Virus record (IMG/VR): IMGVR_UViG_3300032265_002872
Location: 1 to 46,375 of that record
DNA from: a virus
Length of the DNA: 46,375 bases
Reading direction: 5' to 3' (one strand)
Part shown: positions 7,293 to 16,627 of the stretch, in pieces
Position numbering within the stretch: the first letter of the stretch is position 1
Layout of the letters: the number at the start of each line of letters is the position of its first letter
Notes under the pieces: model-generated
The model's database searches: none
Told to the model about the DNA's origin: nothing
The model's input: only the letters and a program-made list of their open reading frames with translations
Made by a program: the position numbers and the translations under genes

Positions 7293-7640
7293 TTAACCTA
7301 CGATATCGTTGTCTTCACTGGCAATATGCATGCCAGCCATTTGTCTCATGCGGATTAATGGATCTTGCTCATTGTCGGCACCTTGACCAGTTAATGATTC
7401 GTCTGGACCGCCTTGATCATATACTGAATCAACGCCTACTGATTTCTTAAGTAGTTCTAGTTTGGCCTGTAGTGGAGGAACGAATGTACCACTGTCGCTG
7501 TGATCAGTGTTATCGGCGCTGACCTGTACCATAGTAACAGCTGATTGTTGTTGGGGTTGCTGAAGCTGTTGAGCTTGGCGACTACCTTCGATGCCTGCTA
7601 GCAAGTCTGCTAGTCCGTGTAATATATCGCTTGCTCTCAT
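7293..7640 (-). CDS. Small phage protein, 115 aa, Gln-rich
   Basis: 115 residues: an N-terminal amphipathic helix (about 1-20), a Gln-rich low-complexity stretch at about 22-33, then a VPPLQAKLELLKKSVGV helix near 54-70 and an acidic C-terminus. No membrane helix or catalytic motif. It sits between two fibre genes with its own late-type octamer and an AAGG ribosome site, so it is expressed with the adhesion genes. A fibre assembly or baseplate accessory protein is plausible, but not shown. Confidence 0.6.
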   Translation of the reverse strand: MRASDILHGLADLLAGIEGSRQAQQLQQPQQQSAVTMVQVSADNTDHSDSGTFVPPLQAKLELLKKSVGVDSVYDQGGPDESLTGQGADNEQDPLIRMRQMAGMHIASEDNDIVG

Positions 7641-7660
7641 TTTTATTTCCTTATTTCCAG

Positions 7661-7668
7661 TATTTATG
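7661..7668 (-). promoter_or_regulatory. T4-like late promoter motif
   Basis: CATAAATA followed by CTGG on the minus strand, 20 bases upstream of the 115-aa gene's ATG at 7640, with AAGG in between. Confidence 0.5.
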
Positions 7669-7674
7669 TGTTAG

Positions 7675-8568
7675 TTAGGTCCAGGGCCTATGTGATACTA
7701 AAGTACTAGTAGTACCTACTGTAGACGTATTACTAGTATATTTGTCTGCTAACAAATTTATGTTATAAGTGTTGAATGACCTATAATAAACAGAACCGGT
7801 ACTGGCTGTAGTAGCTGTAACTGGGCTAGTAGAAGAACTGGTTGCTGTTCCGTTGTTGGTTACCGTAAAAGAATTAACTGAACTATCCACTAAAAAGTTA
7901 GACCCATAAACAGTGTTTAACAATAAACTTGTGTTGGTCACCGTTGATAATCTACCACTAGGAGGAGTAAATGCTGCTGTGTAAAGTGCTGTACCGTTAA
8001 CTATGCGAACATTGCTGATGTTTGCGCTGATATACGCTCCGGCTGATCCGCTAGCTTGATAGGCAATGTACAATGCTCCGGGGGCAAAATTTCCAATACT
8101 AGTCACTACCGCCGCTGTGGCAACGCTCACACCATTTTGATATAAGGTATATCTTCCTGAATTTAATACAAAAGCAATATGTGTCCAAGCACTAGTTGGA
8201 AGTAAGGTGCCGGATGTTATTGCTTGCTGTGTGGTGCCGTCTGAACTGACTGTTCCGCGAATATATCCCGATAATACATGCACTTCGTAGGATGGATTAT
8301 TATTGCCTTGGACACCATCTTTTTCAATAATTTCGCCACTGCCAGATCCTGTGTAATATATCCAAAATTCTATAGTCCAAGCTGTTGCGGAAACAAGTCT
8401 TAAAGGAACAGCATCAGCAACGGTTAGGTATTGACTGGTACCATCAAAGGTTATACTACCATTAGTACCGCTAACTTGATAACCTTTCCGTTTACGCTGT
8501 GCGTAATCTAGCTTGGCTACTTGTTTAAGTACTTTTGTAGATAGTGTTGATATTCCGTTTGCTGACAT
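7675..8568 (-). CDS. LamG-like lectin-domain tail protein
   Basis: 297 residues. After a 40-residue N-terminus, residues about 40-210 form a laminin-G/concanavalin-like jelly roll, recognisable from ITFDGTSQYLTVAD, TIEFWIYYTG, WTHIAFVLNSGRYTLYQNG and NISNVRIVNGTALY. These are the standard strands of the fold in phage and bacterial surface proteins, which usually bind glycans. The C-terminal 80 residues are Ser/Thr-rich. One of three neighbouring LamG proteins with different flanks, consistent with a set of interchangeable host-surface binders. No signal peptide. Likely virion adhesin. Confidence 0.8.
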   Translation of the reverse strand: MSANGISTLSTKVLKQVAKLDYAQRKRKGYQVSGTNGSITFDGTSQYLTVADAVPLRLVSATAWTIEFWIYYTGSGSGEIIEKDGVQGNNNPSYEVHVLSGYIRGTVSSDGTTQQAITSGTLLPTSAWTHIAFVLNSGRYTLYQNGVSVATAAVVTSIGNFAPGALYIAYQASGSAGAYISANISNVRIVNGTALYTAAFTPPSGRLSTVTNTSLLLNTVYGSNFLVDSSVNSFTVTNNGTATSSSTSPVTATTASTGSVYYRSFNTYNINLLADKYTSNTSTVGTTSTLVSHRPWT

Positions 8569-8593
8569 AATATATTATTTAACCAGAAGTGTT

Positions 8594-9328
8594 TTAGTAG
8601 GGAGAGAGCGAGCTGTAAGTAACCGTACCATTTTGTGCTGTCAAGGTACAATTTTTACTGTAATCCGTGAAAGGGCTGTATTCCGGCATGGTTAGCAACA
8701 GTTTAGTCTGTGCCGTTGACTTCGGATTTGCTAGATCATCTCTTGTTGGCACCGGTACAGGTATGGTGCTGGCGGAAGGATCAAATAAATTAGTGCCAAC
8801 TGTGACTCTAATGCCTGCTAAATTGCCATTCATAAATTTATTAGCTGGAGGAAAACTCCAATAGCCCAAACTGGTAAATGGTTGATCGTAGTTGCGTGTG
8901 TCAGTAGTAACACCTGTAGTACTTCTCACACCATTGTAAAACGCCGTGTAATTATTGGTAGCAGCAAAACTACGGACCAGTACGACATATTGCCAAGCAC
9001 CATTAGTCCAACTAGTGGGATTGGCCATCTGTGTAGTGCCTCTGCTGCCCGCTTGCCATATGCTACTTGATCCAATTTCCATGAACACGGTATTTCTAGT
9101 ACCGCTGCCAGTATAGGCTCCTGTTTCGCTAGCTAAGAATACAGTGGGCAGTGTCACGCTGGTACCATGTTTGACCCAATACTCGATAGTGAATGCGCCG
9201 CTGCCCAGTATAGGACCATTGGCGATAGCTCTGCTGCTACTGCTAAATGCTAAACTACCCACGCTGAAATACTCGGAAAAGATAGCCATCCCTGGTTGTA
9301 TGTCTACACCTGAGTTTATTTTTATCAT
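8594..9328 (-). CDS. LamG-like lectin-domain tail protein
   Basis: 244 residues. The jelly-roll core is visible at about 20-185: SLAFSSSSRAIA, FTIEYWVKHG, WQYVVLVRSF, YTAFYNGVRS and NGNLAGIRVTVGTNLFDP, followed by a LLLTMPEYSPFTDYS strand typical of phage LamG proteins (the spot where others have LLLNT and DSS). Its ATG lies 2 bases after the stop of a remnant lectin 3' end (9331-9417), so it was once directly downstream of a different lectin gene. Function as for the neighbour: glycan recognition on the virion tail. Confidence 0.8.
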   Translation of the reverse strand: MIKINSGVDIQPGMAIFSEYFSVGSLAFSSSSRAIANGPILGSGAFTIEYWVKHGTSVTLPTVFLASETGAYTGSGTRNTVFMEIGSSSIWQAGSRGTTQMANPTSWTNGAWQYVVLVRSFAATNNYTAFYNGVRSTTGVTTDTRNYDQPFTSLGYWSFPPANKFMNGNLAGIRVTVGTNLFDPSASTIPVPVPTRDDLANPKSTAQTKLLLTMPEYSPFTDYSKNCTLTAQNGTVTYSSLSPY

Positions 9329-9330
9329 GC

Positions 9331-9417
9331 TTAATAACCAAACCTTGTTTTATACGTAGCGTGTTCTGCCTGTATTTGTGCCAGGGTTAATGCGCTCTCT
9401 TTAGTATATTTACCGTT
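9331..9417 (-). pseudogene. Orphan 3' end of a fourth lectin gene
   Basis: Directly downstream of the stop of the 231-aa lectin gene, and in the same frame, a 28-codon open stretch ends in ALTLAQIQAEHATYKTRFGY and a stop. The intact gene ends in VLTLANVQSLYATYKTRFGY plus Pro. The two ends are clearly homologous but diverged in DNA, so the stretch is the leftover tail of another paralogue. It has no start codon or ribosome site of its own; readthrough of one stop codon would append it. It marks a recombination or deletion junction in the adhesion locus. Confidence 0.75.
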
Positions 9418-10113
9418 TTATGGGTATCCAAATCTTGTCTTGTATGTGGCATACAGCGACTGAACGTTGGCCAGAGTTAACACACCATTATAGACTTTGA
9501 TAAATCCTATATCAGCTGTTTGTACTTCACTGCCTGATGAACGACTGAACAATCGCAACTGATTGAAACCTCCGCCACCAGCATTGGTTGCAGAAAATGA
9601 CACGCCTGCCGGCGAGGAACTGGTTGCAGAATATAGTTGTCCTAGACCTGTTGAAGTGTTCCAAGTAGCAAAATCAAGATGCCAGAAGAGATCAGCACCC
9701 GATGACGGCAGGTTAACTGCAAAGTTAGGATAGAATGTTTGGTCGTTGCCGTTGTACAGGCCCATAAGCCAGTCTTTGCTGGCTTCGCTTTGTGTGTTCA
9801 ATAATCTACCATCAGCAGTTGCTATGCGTTTGTAGGCCATGAACACTGTGTAACTTTGTCCGGTAACATAGTTAGGACCACCATAGATAACATCAGTGCC
9901 AGAGCTGGTGCTTTTTCTAAATACCCCACCGTTGGAAGATTGCCAAGAAATACTGCTGCCAACATTGGCCACTGTGATAGTATGTGCGCCAGCGCCAGCC
10001 ACTGTGCTTCCTGTAGTAGGCACAGCAGAATAGTTGGCCGCATCTAAATCGTATACCAAAGTTGGCAGTGAGCTTCCGCCATAACTGGTCATTAATGCTG
10101 TTACGCCTGACAT
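9418..10113 (-). CDS. LamG/concanavalin-like lectin tail protein
   Basis: 231 residues. N-terminal LPTLVYDLDAANYSAVP is the usual opening of this phage lectin type, followed by jelly-roll strands (TVFMAYKRIA, GRLLNTQSE, ISWQSSNGG) and the C-terminal ADIGFIKVYNGVLTLANVQ strand and helix. Starts one base after the stop of the 1594-aa fibre (TAATATG), so co-translated with it. The same C-terminal helix recurs in the orphan fragment immediately downstream. Probably a tail-tip or fibre-associated glycan-binding protein; the close coupling to the long fibre suggests they assemble together. Confidence 0.8.
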   Translation of the reverse strand: MSGVTALMTSYGGSSLPTLVYDLDAANYSAVPTTGSTVAGAGAHTITVANVGSSISWQSSNGGVFRKSTSSGTDVIYGGPNYVTGQSYTVFMAYKRIATADGRLLNTQSEASKDWLMGLYNGNDQTFYPNFAVNLPSSGADLFWHLDFATWNTSTGLGQLYSATSSSPAGVSFSATNAGGGGFNQLRLFSRSSGSEVQTADIGFIKVYNGVLTLANVQSLYATYKTRFGYP

Positions 10114-10114
10114 A

Positions 10115-13100
10115 TTAGGTTAGCCCTGAACCGTTGATGAACCATGTTGTTGCTGCGACTTTGACCGCTGTGGCCATACCATATGCGGCCAGTGTACGTG
10201 TTCCAGTTGTGCCACTTCCACCTAGATACATAGTATCTGTGGTAATAGCGATACTAACTGTAGTAGCACTAGGACCAGCAATAAATGCGATACTAGATCC
10301 TATTGGAAATGCTACGGCTGTGTTAGCCGGGATAGTTATTGTTTGTCCTGTTGCTGTTATGTAAATGTGTTTACCTTGATCACCGGCAACTAAAGTATAA
10401 CTAGTAGCTGTTGATAACTGCGGCATGCCTAAGTAACCTAGAGCAGATGCCGTAGTTGAAGTTGTTCCAGGATTAGCAGTTCCTACAAACGTAGTAGCTG
10501 TGACGATTCCGCCAACGTATAAATTACCGCCAACTCCAACCCCACCTACGACTTGTAGGGCACCTGTGTTAGTTGATATAGCTGCGGTTGTATTGGTAAC
10601 TGTGGTGATACCAGCGATGCTATGATTACCACCTATGAATACCTGTCCGCCTATGCCAACCCCACCTACGACTTGTAGGGCACCCGTATTAGTTGATATA
10701 GAACTGGACGTATTAGTGATTGTAAATATTCCGGCATATGGACTGGCTAATACATTGCTAGCCGTACTTACTGCCCATAGACCTTGATAGATTACGCCGG
10801 TAGCAGTAAATGATCCACCTACAAACGCATTACCCCCTATGCCAACTCCGCCGTATATCTGTAGCGCACCTGTGTTAGTCGATGTAGCACTAACGGTATT
10901 GGTAACAACAATAGTACCTGTACCAGTAGTGCTAATAGTTAAATTGCCGTTGGTGTTAGTGGCACTGATTGTATTACCAGTGATACGAATATTGTTAACA
11001 TCCACCTGTGTTAGACCAGCTATAGCAGTATTACTACCACCTAGGCTGATTGCGGTTGAACCAACGGTGATACTACTATTGGCCAAGTTAGCATTAGTGA
11101 TACCAGCCGAGCCACTTAGATTACTGTTAGTTAAACTTGATATAGTGTTTACACCAGCATTAATTGTCTTGTTAGATAGTGTCTGTGCGCTACTAGTGGT
11201 CGCTACTATAGTATAATCTATATTCATAGTAACGCTAGCTGATCCGTTATATGATGTTCCACTTAGCCCTGAACCAATACTTAATGTGCCCAAAGATCCA
11301 TAAGTCACTTCATATGTTATGGTGTTATAATATAATATGCCACTTGTAGTTGTAGCATTACGAATCGGTGTTATATAGGTGCTATTTGTTTGAGATGGTA
11401 CGCCATCTACTGTGCTGCCACTGGCATTGAGAATAATCGTATTAGCTGCCTGTGCTGTTCCAATTATATCATTTTTGCCTGAGCCATAACCAATTGCTAT
11501 CGAGTAGTTTCCTTGATTTTTATTTCCAGCATCGGTACCAATAGCAATAGCATTATTACCTTGACCAGTTTGTGCTAAACTGTATGATCCTAAACTAATA
11601 CTGCCGCTGCCGCTGGCATTGGAATTATATCCAATTGATATTCCCGCATCCCCGTTACCGGTAGCGTTGCCGCCGGCATTGGTACCAACAGCAATCCAGT
11701 TATTGAATGTTGATCCAAAATACCCGGCTCCTTGACCGATTGATATTTTATTTGTCCAGGCCAGTGAAGTGGCAGTTACCGCTAGTGCAACTAATGTTGC
11801 TGTGTTGAAACTCTGAGCAAATGTAGCAGTGGTCGCATAACTTGATGTTGTGGCACTAACTGCCTGAGCAACTAATGTTGCTGTGTTGAAACTCTGAGCA
11901 AATGTACTAGTGACTGCCAATGCTACCAATGTGTTTGTGTTAAATGACAGTGTCACTACACCTGTAGAAGTATTGATCGAACCAGTAACCGAAGTTCCGG
12001 TGAAACTGTTAACAGCAACAGAGCCTCCAACAGACAATGATCCCGAAGGACCGACTGATACAGACGTCCCACCGATGAAGATTGTATTTGTACCAACATA
12101 CAGACTGCGCCACTGACTTGAAGTACTACCTAAATCTTGTGATAGGTTACTATTTGGCAGTAGATGCCCGCTTGAATCAATATTAATAGAATTTGATCCG
12201 TTGATTAATTTAGTGGCATTGATCGCTGCGTTAACCAATGTTGCTGTATTAAAACTTTGAGCAAATGTACTAGTAACTGCCAATGCTACTAGTGTACTGG
12301 TATTAAATGTGCTAGCGGTACTAACCCATATTGTCACAGCACCTGTTGATGTACTGATGTATGTACCAGTACCTGCTGTTAATGTAGCAACTCCGATACC
12401 GCCAACTACACTCTGTGCGATAGTAGCTGTATTGGCACTGACTGCCTGAGCAACCAATGTTGCTGTGTTGAATACTACTGTTCCAGTAAAAGCTGTTAGC
12501 TGCTTTGAACCATCTGGGAATGCCAGCGATCCAGCTGTGCCAAATGTCCATGTTGCCGTGTTGGTTCCACTACTTGCCGAAATAGTCACACTACCTATGT
12601 TTAATAAGTTTTGTAATGTTCCGGGAATGGTCAACACACCACTGGTTGATAATGCTACGGTATATGTTCCAGCATTTAATGTTGATGTTGTTGCGGAACC
12701 AGATACTGCTGTGGCCTGTACAGTGACTACGTTGCCTACTATGCTAGCAGTTGTACCTGTGGCAAAATTAATCGTTGTCGGAACACCTAGCGTAGTACCA
12801 TTGAGTTGTATAGTGATAGCACTGGCCGTAGATGTTGATACAGCATAACCATTTGAATATACAGCATTGGCATATATGCTGCCAGCGACTCCGACTCCGC
12901 CAGACACCTGTAGGGCACCCGATGTATTAGAAATCGCTGTACTGGTGTTGCTGATGGTTATGATATTTGATCCCAATCCAGAAGCAATAACAGCATTAGA
13001 CACCAATGTTGCTGTATTGAAACTTTGGGCAAATGTACTGGTAACTGCTATGGCTACCAATGTTGCCGTATTAAATGATCGTGCGTAACTAGCAGTGTTG

Positions 13101-14899
13101 GCATATGAACTAGTAGTAGCATTGACCGCTGTATTGACCAATGTCGCTGTGTTAAAACTCTGAGCGTATGTAGCAGTGTTAGCATATAAACTATTTGTAG
13201 CATTGACCGCTGTATTAACTAATGTACCTGTATTGAACGATTGTGCAAATGTACTGGTAACTGCTAGGGACACTAATGTTGCTGTATTGAAACTTTGGGC
13301 ATAAGTGCTGGTAACCGCCATGGCTACTAATGTACTGGTATTGAAAGTAGTTGTAGTTACCGCCCACCCGTTTGAATATATATAGGCAGCACGTAGATTT
13401 TTACCAATACCTACACCGCCACTGATGACCAAATCACCGGTGCCAGTATCTATAGACTGTGTTCCGCCTGCCAGTATGATGGCATTGGTCTTGAACGTAC
13501 CATAAGTACCTACCTGTGTGCCGGTACTATAATTTGAACCAAACCATTCTAGATTTTTGCTTCCATTAGATAATACTAACGCTCCGGTCGTTCCTGTAGT
13601 GCCTGTATAGTAAGGATATAGTATTCCTATATCCTTACCGTCATTGATAGTCCATGTGGCAGTTGCTCCATCGGGTGGAGTGTGTAACATAAACAAGTTT
13701 GCGGTATAGCTGGTATTTGAACTAGCAGCAAATGTCACAGGTCCCTGGAATACCGCTGTACTACCAAATGTAGCGGTACCATTGACATTCAGCGCACCTG
13801 CTATGCCAACACCGCCACTGACAGTTAGTGCTCCTGTTTGGTAGCCGGCACTGGTTGTTGTATTGGTTATCGATATACGGTTGTTTGTAGTTGCGCCGCG
13901 ACCTGTAATGCTTTGTAACGTTGAAATACTGTTGATAGTAAATGTTCCAGCGGAGCCTACTACAGCAGTATCTGTTCCTGCTGATATGGTGTTTACGCCG
14001 ATACCTTGGTTATTTAGGGTAATACCTGCTTCGGAACTGACTCTTAGCGCATTGCCGCCGATGTAAACTGTAGCAGTATTAACGTATAGAGCATTCCATT
14101 GCTGAGTAGGGCTACCTAGATTTCCCAGATTGTTAGCAGTTGGTAGCAGGTCACCGGTAGCACTTAGACTGACGGTATAGGTTCCGCTCACTAGATTCGA
14201 AACTGTGGTTACTGGAGTAGTCCAGGCAAGTGTTCCGAATCCGTTATCAACTAATACCTGTCCTGATAGACCGTGGGCCGGGGGGAATGTATAGTTGGGA
14301 AACTGTGTACTACCATCTTGGCCAAAGACCCATTGGTTATTTGTACTAGTAGTGTAATTGGTACCTATGAATAGACCAACATTGTCTGCTTGTAAATAAT
14401 TTTTGCCATCCGGACTAGCGACTCCGCCACCATTTACGGATGATACGAACCAAGTGTCGCCGGTGCCAGATGACCCGCCAGGTCCTGGATAACCATTTCG
14501 TATTAGACTGCCAGTGGGGAATATTAAATTACCATCTGTTCCAAATACATAACCATCACTGAACAAACTGGGCTGTAATGTAATAGCGGTACTAGAAGTG
14601 TGGTACATGGTTCCATGTACGAATGCTATGTCTCCGGTACCTCCGGGATTTACAGCAGAAATAATACCGTATTGGTCAACACGTATGGTCGTTCCATCTG
14701 GTTGAACACTACCAACAGTAGATGTAGTAGCTATTGCCTGTGCGCTATCTATAGTAAGAGCAACACCACCAGGGGTATGACCATCACTGAGTCTTAGGTT
14801 ACCCAGTGTTTGGTCGTAGAATAGGATCCCCACTTCGCCGACAAAATTTTGCCAACTTGTATTAACACCACCGGATTTAATTTTTCTTACATGTGTCAT
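10115..14899 (-). CDS. Very long repeat-rich tail fibre protein
   Basis: 1594 residues. N-terminal attachment module (VGEVGILFYDQTLGNLRLSD, about 20-39) as in the 285-aa fibre. The shaft is built of repeats: an FNTATLVALAVTSTFAQS-type unit of about 18 residues (with longer NTAVNATTSSYANTASYARS variants), and STNTGALQVVGGVGIGG-type units near residues 1340-1500. Around 1050-1150 lies a YadA-head-like series (AIAIG, SISLG, YSIAIG) typical of trimeric beta-roll adhesins. The C-terminal about 110 residues resemble a common fibre-tip domain (GDQGKHIYITATGQTITIPA). Likely a homotrimeric long tail fibre that contacts the host surface. It lies between the 568-aa structural protein and the lectin gene that follows after 1 base. 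Confidence 0.88.
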   Translation of the reverse strand: MTHVRKIKSGGVNTSWQNFVGEVGILFYDQTLGNLRLSDGHTPGGVALTIDSAQAIATTSTVGSVQPDGTTIRVDQYGIISAVNPGGTGDIAFVHGTMYHTSSTAITLQPSLFSDGYVFGTDGNLIFPTGSLIRNGYPGPGGSSGTGDTWFVSSVNGGGVASPDGKNYLQADNVGLFIGTNYTTSTNNQWVFGQDGSTQFPNYTFPPAHGLSGQVLVDNGFGTLAWTTPVTTVSNLVSGTYTVSLSATGDLLPTANNLGNLGSPTQQWNALYVNTATVYIGGNALRVSSEAGITLNNQGIGVNTISAGTDTAVVGSAGTFTINSISTLQSITGRGATTNNRISITNTTTSAGYQTGALTVSGGVGIAGALNVNGTATFGSTAVFQGPVTFAASSNTSYTANLFMLHTPPDGATATWTINDGKDIGILYPYYTGTTGTTGALVLSNGSKNLEWFGSNYSTGTQVGTYGTFKTNAIILAGGTQSIDTGTGDLVISGGVGIGKNLRAAYIYSNGWAVTTTTFNTSTLVAMAVTSTYAQSFNTATLVSLAVTSTFAQSFNTGTLVNTAVNATNSLYANTATYAQSFNTATLVNTAVNATTSSYANTASYARSFNTATLVAIAVTSTFAQSFNTATLVSNAVIASGLGSNIITISNTSTAISNTSGALQVSGGVGVAGSIYANAVYSNGYAVSTSTASAITIQLNGTTLGVPTTINFATGTTASIVGNVVTVQATAVSGSATTSTLNAGTYTVALSTSGVLTIPGTLQNLLNIGSVTISASSGTNTATWTFGTAGSLAFPDGSKQLTAFTGTVVFNTATLVAQAVSANTATIAQSVVGGIGVATLTAGTGTYISTSTGAVTIWVSTASTFNTSTLVALAVTSTFAQSFNTATLVNAAINATKLINGSNSINIDSSGHLLPNSNLSQDLGSTSSQWRSLYVGTNTIFIGGTSVSVGPSGSLSVGGSVAVNSFTGTSVTGSINTSTGVVTLSFNTNTLVALAVTSTFAQSFNTATLVAQAVSATTSSYATTATFAQSFNTATLVALAVTATSLAWTNKISIGQGAGYFGSTFNNWIAVGTNAGGNATGNGDAGISIGYNSNASGSGSISLGSYSLAQTGQGNNAIAIGTDAGNKNQGNYSIAIGYGSGKNDIIGTAQAANTIILNASGSTVDGVPSQTNSTYITPIRNATTTSGILYYNTITYEVTYGSLGTLSIGSGLSGTSYNGSASVTMNIDYTIVATTSSAQTLSNKTINAGVNTISSLTNSNLSGSAGITNANLANSSITVGSTAISLGGSNTAIAGLTQVDVNNIRITGNTISATNTNGNLTISTTGTGTIVVTNTVSATSTNTGALQIYGGVGIGGNAFVGGSFTATGVIYQGLWAVSTASNVLASPYAGIFTITNTSSSISTNTGALQVVGGVGIGGQVFIGGNHSIAGITTVTNTTAAISTNTGALQVVGGVGVGGNLYVGGIVTATTFVGTANPGTTSTTASALGYLGMPQLSTATSYTLVAGDQGKHIYITATGQTITIPANTAVAFPIGSSIAFIAGPSATTVSIAITTDTMYLGGSGTTGTRTLAAYGMATAVKVAATTWFINGSGLT
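10535..10690. repeat. Direct DNA repeats inside the fibre gene (GALQVVGGVG units)
   Basis: The plus-strand string CCAACCCCACCTACGACTTG (continuing into TAGGGCACC) occurs at about 10537-10565 and again at about 10659-10687, encoding identical GALQVVGGVG segments. Near-exact DNA repeats offer sites for unit gain or loss in the fibre shaft. Confidence 0.75.
11795..13350. repeat. Tandem-type coding repeats (FNTATLV unit) in the fibre gene
   Basis: At least twelve copies of a unit encoding FNTATLVxxAVxxT...AQS, interspersed with unique segments. Copies near 13000-13345 are nearly contiguous; others lie near 11795-11945, 12225-12305 and 12445-12475. They are protein-coding repeats, not CRISPR: no constant spacer length and the reading frame is kept. 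Confidence 0.75.
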
Positions 14900-14908
14900 T
14901 TTTTAATC

Positions 14909-16615
14909 TCAACTTGTGTATCCGTGGCTGGTAGTCCAGGCACCGTCTGTATATATTGCGTAGACCGGGATGAATCCTCCAGTGGTAGCAGAAAATGGAT
15001 ACCAAGCTGTACCTACTATCTCTGTGGCTGTCCCGGACGACATAGATCTCCATCGTTGGAACCATATTCTTATGCTAGTGCCTGCTCCTGTAGTAGGAAC
15101 GAAATAAACTATCTGTCCTTCTGTGCCCGGAGGTAGGTAATAATCAATACTGGTTAATTTATGTACCTGCTTGGTCACTACCAATGTTGTGGCACTGGTA
15201 ATATACGTTGCGCTGGTCGCCGAACGGCCAACACCTGCAGCATTCACACTAAACAGTATTCTCTGTTGTGCGCTGACATCAACTGTGGCGCTAACACTAC
15301 CTTGTACAGTCAGTGTGCTGACCACTACCACTGTACCAGTACCGCCTGGTCTCATAGAAATGCTATTGTTTCCAGTGGTATACATATCTAGCGTACCAGC
15401 ATTGGCTCCAGCAGTTAATTTTGCTATGGTAAGATTGGGCCAAAAGTTAACACCTGCTGCTGCTGAGAAAGCAAACAAGCCAGCAGTAGAAGTGGAATTG
15501 GTATTTCCTATTACAACATATCCCGGACCTGTTCCATCTATGTTTGGTGATATAGTAATTGGATTTGTGCTGCCCGCCTTGGTAGTTATTCGAACTTCAT
15601 TGGGACTAGTTATCACCAATGGGGTAATCGTGTCAGTTAGGGCAGGAATGTTTATAGAACTAGCACTGGCATTTGTATAAGCATTTGAAATATTAATGCT
15701 ATTGGTATTGGTGCTAGGATAAAGAGTTGTATTTGTTGCGGTGATATTGGCCAGGCTCGCTCCGCCGCCGCCCGATGAACTAAATGTTATGCTTTTTGGA
15801 TTAGTACCGGTATTAGTGGCAATGGTCATGCCCGTGCCGGCTATGAACGTAACATGATCTAATCCTTCTGCTACTAATGTGCTTTGTCCTGCCACTTCCC
15901 AATATTTGAAAGTGCTGTTCATAGCTACCTGTACTGCGCCACTACCCAGGTCAGTTAGGCTAAATCCGGAATCTGTATCAAATCTCAGTGCTGTGACATT
16001 ATTAATGATATTTGACACAACGGTTGCTGAAGTGATATAGCTGATGGTCAATCTAGGATTAGATGAATTCTGTATAGATCCGTCTCCGAATCTTATTCCG
16101 CCTTGTGCTATGACTGTGCCTTTGGCTGTAACATTTCCCAGATAATCTATCAATACCTTGCTGGCCCATGCGTTGGCTACACCATTGTAGAGTCCCATGT
16201 CAACCAGCGTACCTAGGGAAACCGCATCGCCTACGATCCTTAAACTGCTATTAGAACCATCTAATCCAAGGCCAACTTTCGCTCCACCGCCCTTTGTATA
16301 TAGTATCTGGCTTTCTTGACCAATATTGCCGGTGCCACCGTTGTCAAACTGTATAGGAGTATTTGGAAAACGCACCTTAGCAGACCCATTGGGGTCTAGT
16401 ATGATATCTTCATTAGTACCCGTAGTGCTTATGATGTTGTTGACAAAACTAAAATGCCCTATGCTAACATTAGTTCCACTTCCACCCCCACCTCCGGTGT
16501 TGGTTAATGTGCTAAGATAAGCAAAGTTTGCGTTGATTTTTTGGAAGGCACCGCGTAGGCTATCTCCGTTTCCGGCATTTGCGGAGGTACCTGTGTTGAT
16601 GATTAATATGGTCAT
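14909..16615 (-). CDS. Virion structural / baseplate-fibre connector protein
   Basis: 568 residues. The N-terminus (INTGTSANAGNGDSLRGAFQ, then KINANFAYL, about 5-33) is a signature I know from structural proteins of T4-like aquatic phages. The body is beta-rich with Gly/Ser/Thr/Asn runs, including FDTDSGFSLTDLGSGAVQV and a C-terminal domain with several aromatic residues (WFQRWRSM) followed by a Trp-Tyr-Pro-Phe segment. It lies 9 bases upstream of the long fibre gene, so the two are likely co-expressed, and has a late octamer 4 bases before its ATG. It may link fibres to the baseplate. No enzymatic motif. Confidence 0.75.
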   Translation of the reverse strand: MTILIINTGTSANAGNGDSLRGAFQKINANFAYLSTLTNTGGGGGSGTNVSIGHFSFVNNIISTTGTNEDIILDPNGSAKVRFPNTPIQFDNGGTGNIGQESQILYTKGGGAKVGLGLDGSNSSLRIVGDAVSLGTLVDMGLYNGVANAWASKVLIDYLGNVTAKGTVIAQGGIRFGDGSIQNSSNPRLTISYITSATVVSNIINNVTALRFDTDSGFSLTDLGSGAVQVAMNSTFKYWEVAGQSTLVAEGLDHVTFIAGTGMTIATNTGTNPKSITFSSSGGGGASLANITATNTTLYPSTNTNSINISNAYTNASASSINIPALTDTITPLVITSPNEVRITTKAGSTNPITISPNIDGTGPGYVVIGNTNSTSTAGLFAFSAAAGVNFWPNLTIAKLTAGANAGTLDMYTTGNNSISMRPGGTGTVVVVSTLTVQGSVSATVDVSAQQRILFSVNAAGVGRSATSATYITSATTLVVTKQVHKLTSIDYYLPPGTEGQIVYFVPTTGAGTSIRIWFQRWRSMSSGTATEIVGTAWYPFSATTGGFIPVYAIYTDGAWTTSHGYTS

Positions 16616-16619
16616 ATGG

Positions 16620-16627
16620 TATTTATT
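16620..16627 (-). promoter_or_regulatory. T4-like late promoter motif, 4 bases before ATG
   Basis: AATAAATA then CCAT and the ATG at 16615 on the minus strand. It would drive the 568-aa structural gene and the fibre/lectin genes downstream. It overlaps the last codons and stop of the epimerase gene. Confidence 0.6.

Noticed and set aside
11795-13350. CRISPR-like array
   Set aside because: Repeats are coding, in frame, vary in length and have no constant spacers; they form a fibre shaft.
15171-15680. Long plus-strand open frame
   Set aside because: It lies antisense to the 568-aa structural gene and is a Thr/Val/Ala/Leu-rich mirror of its Asn/Ser/Thr/Gly codons; no ribosome site.
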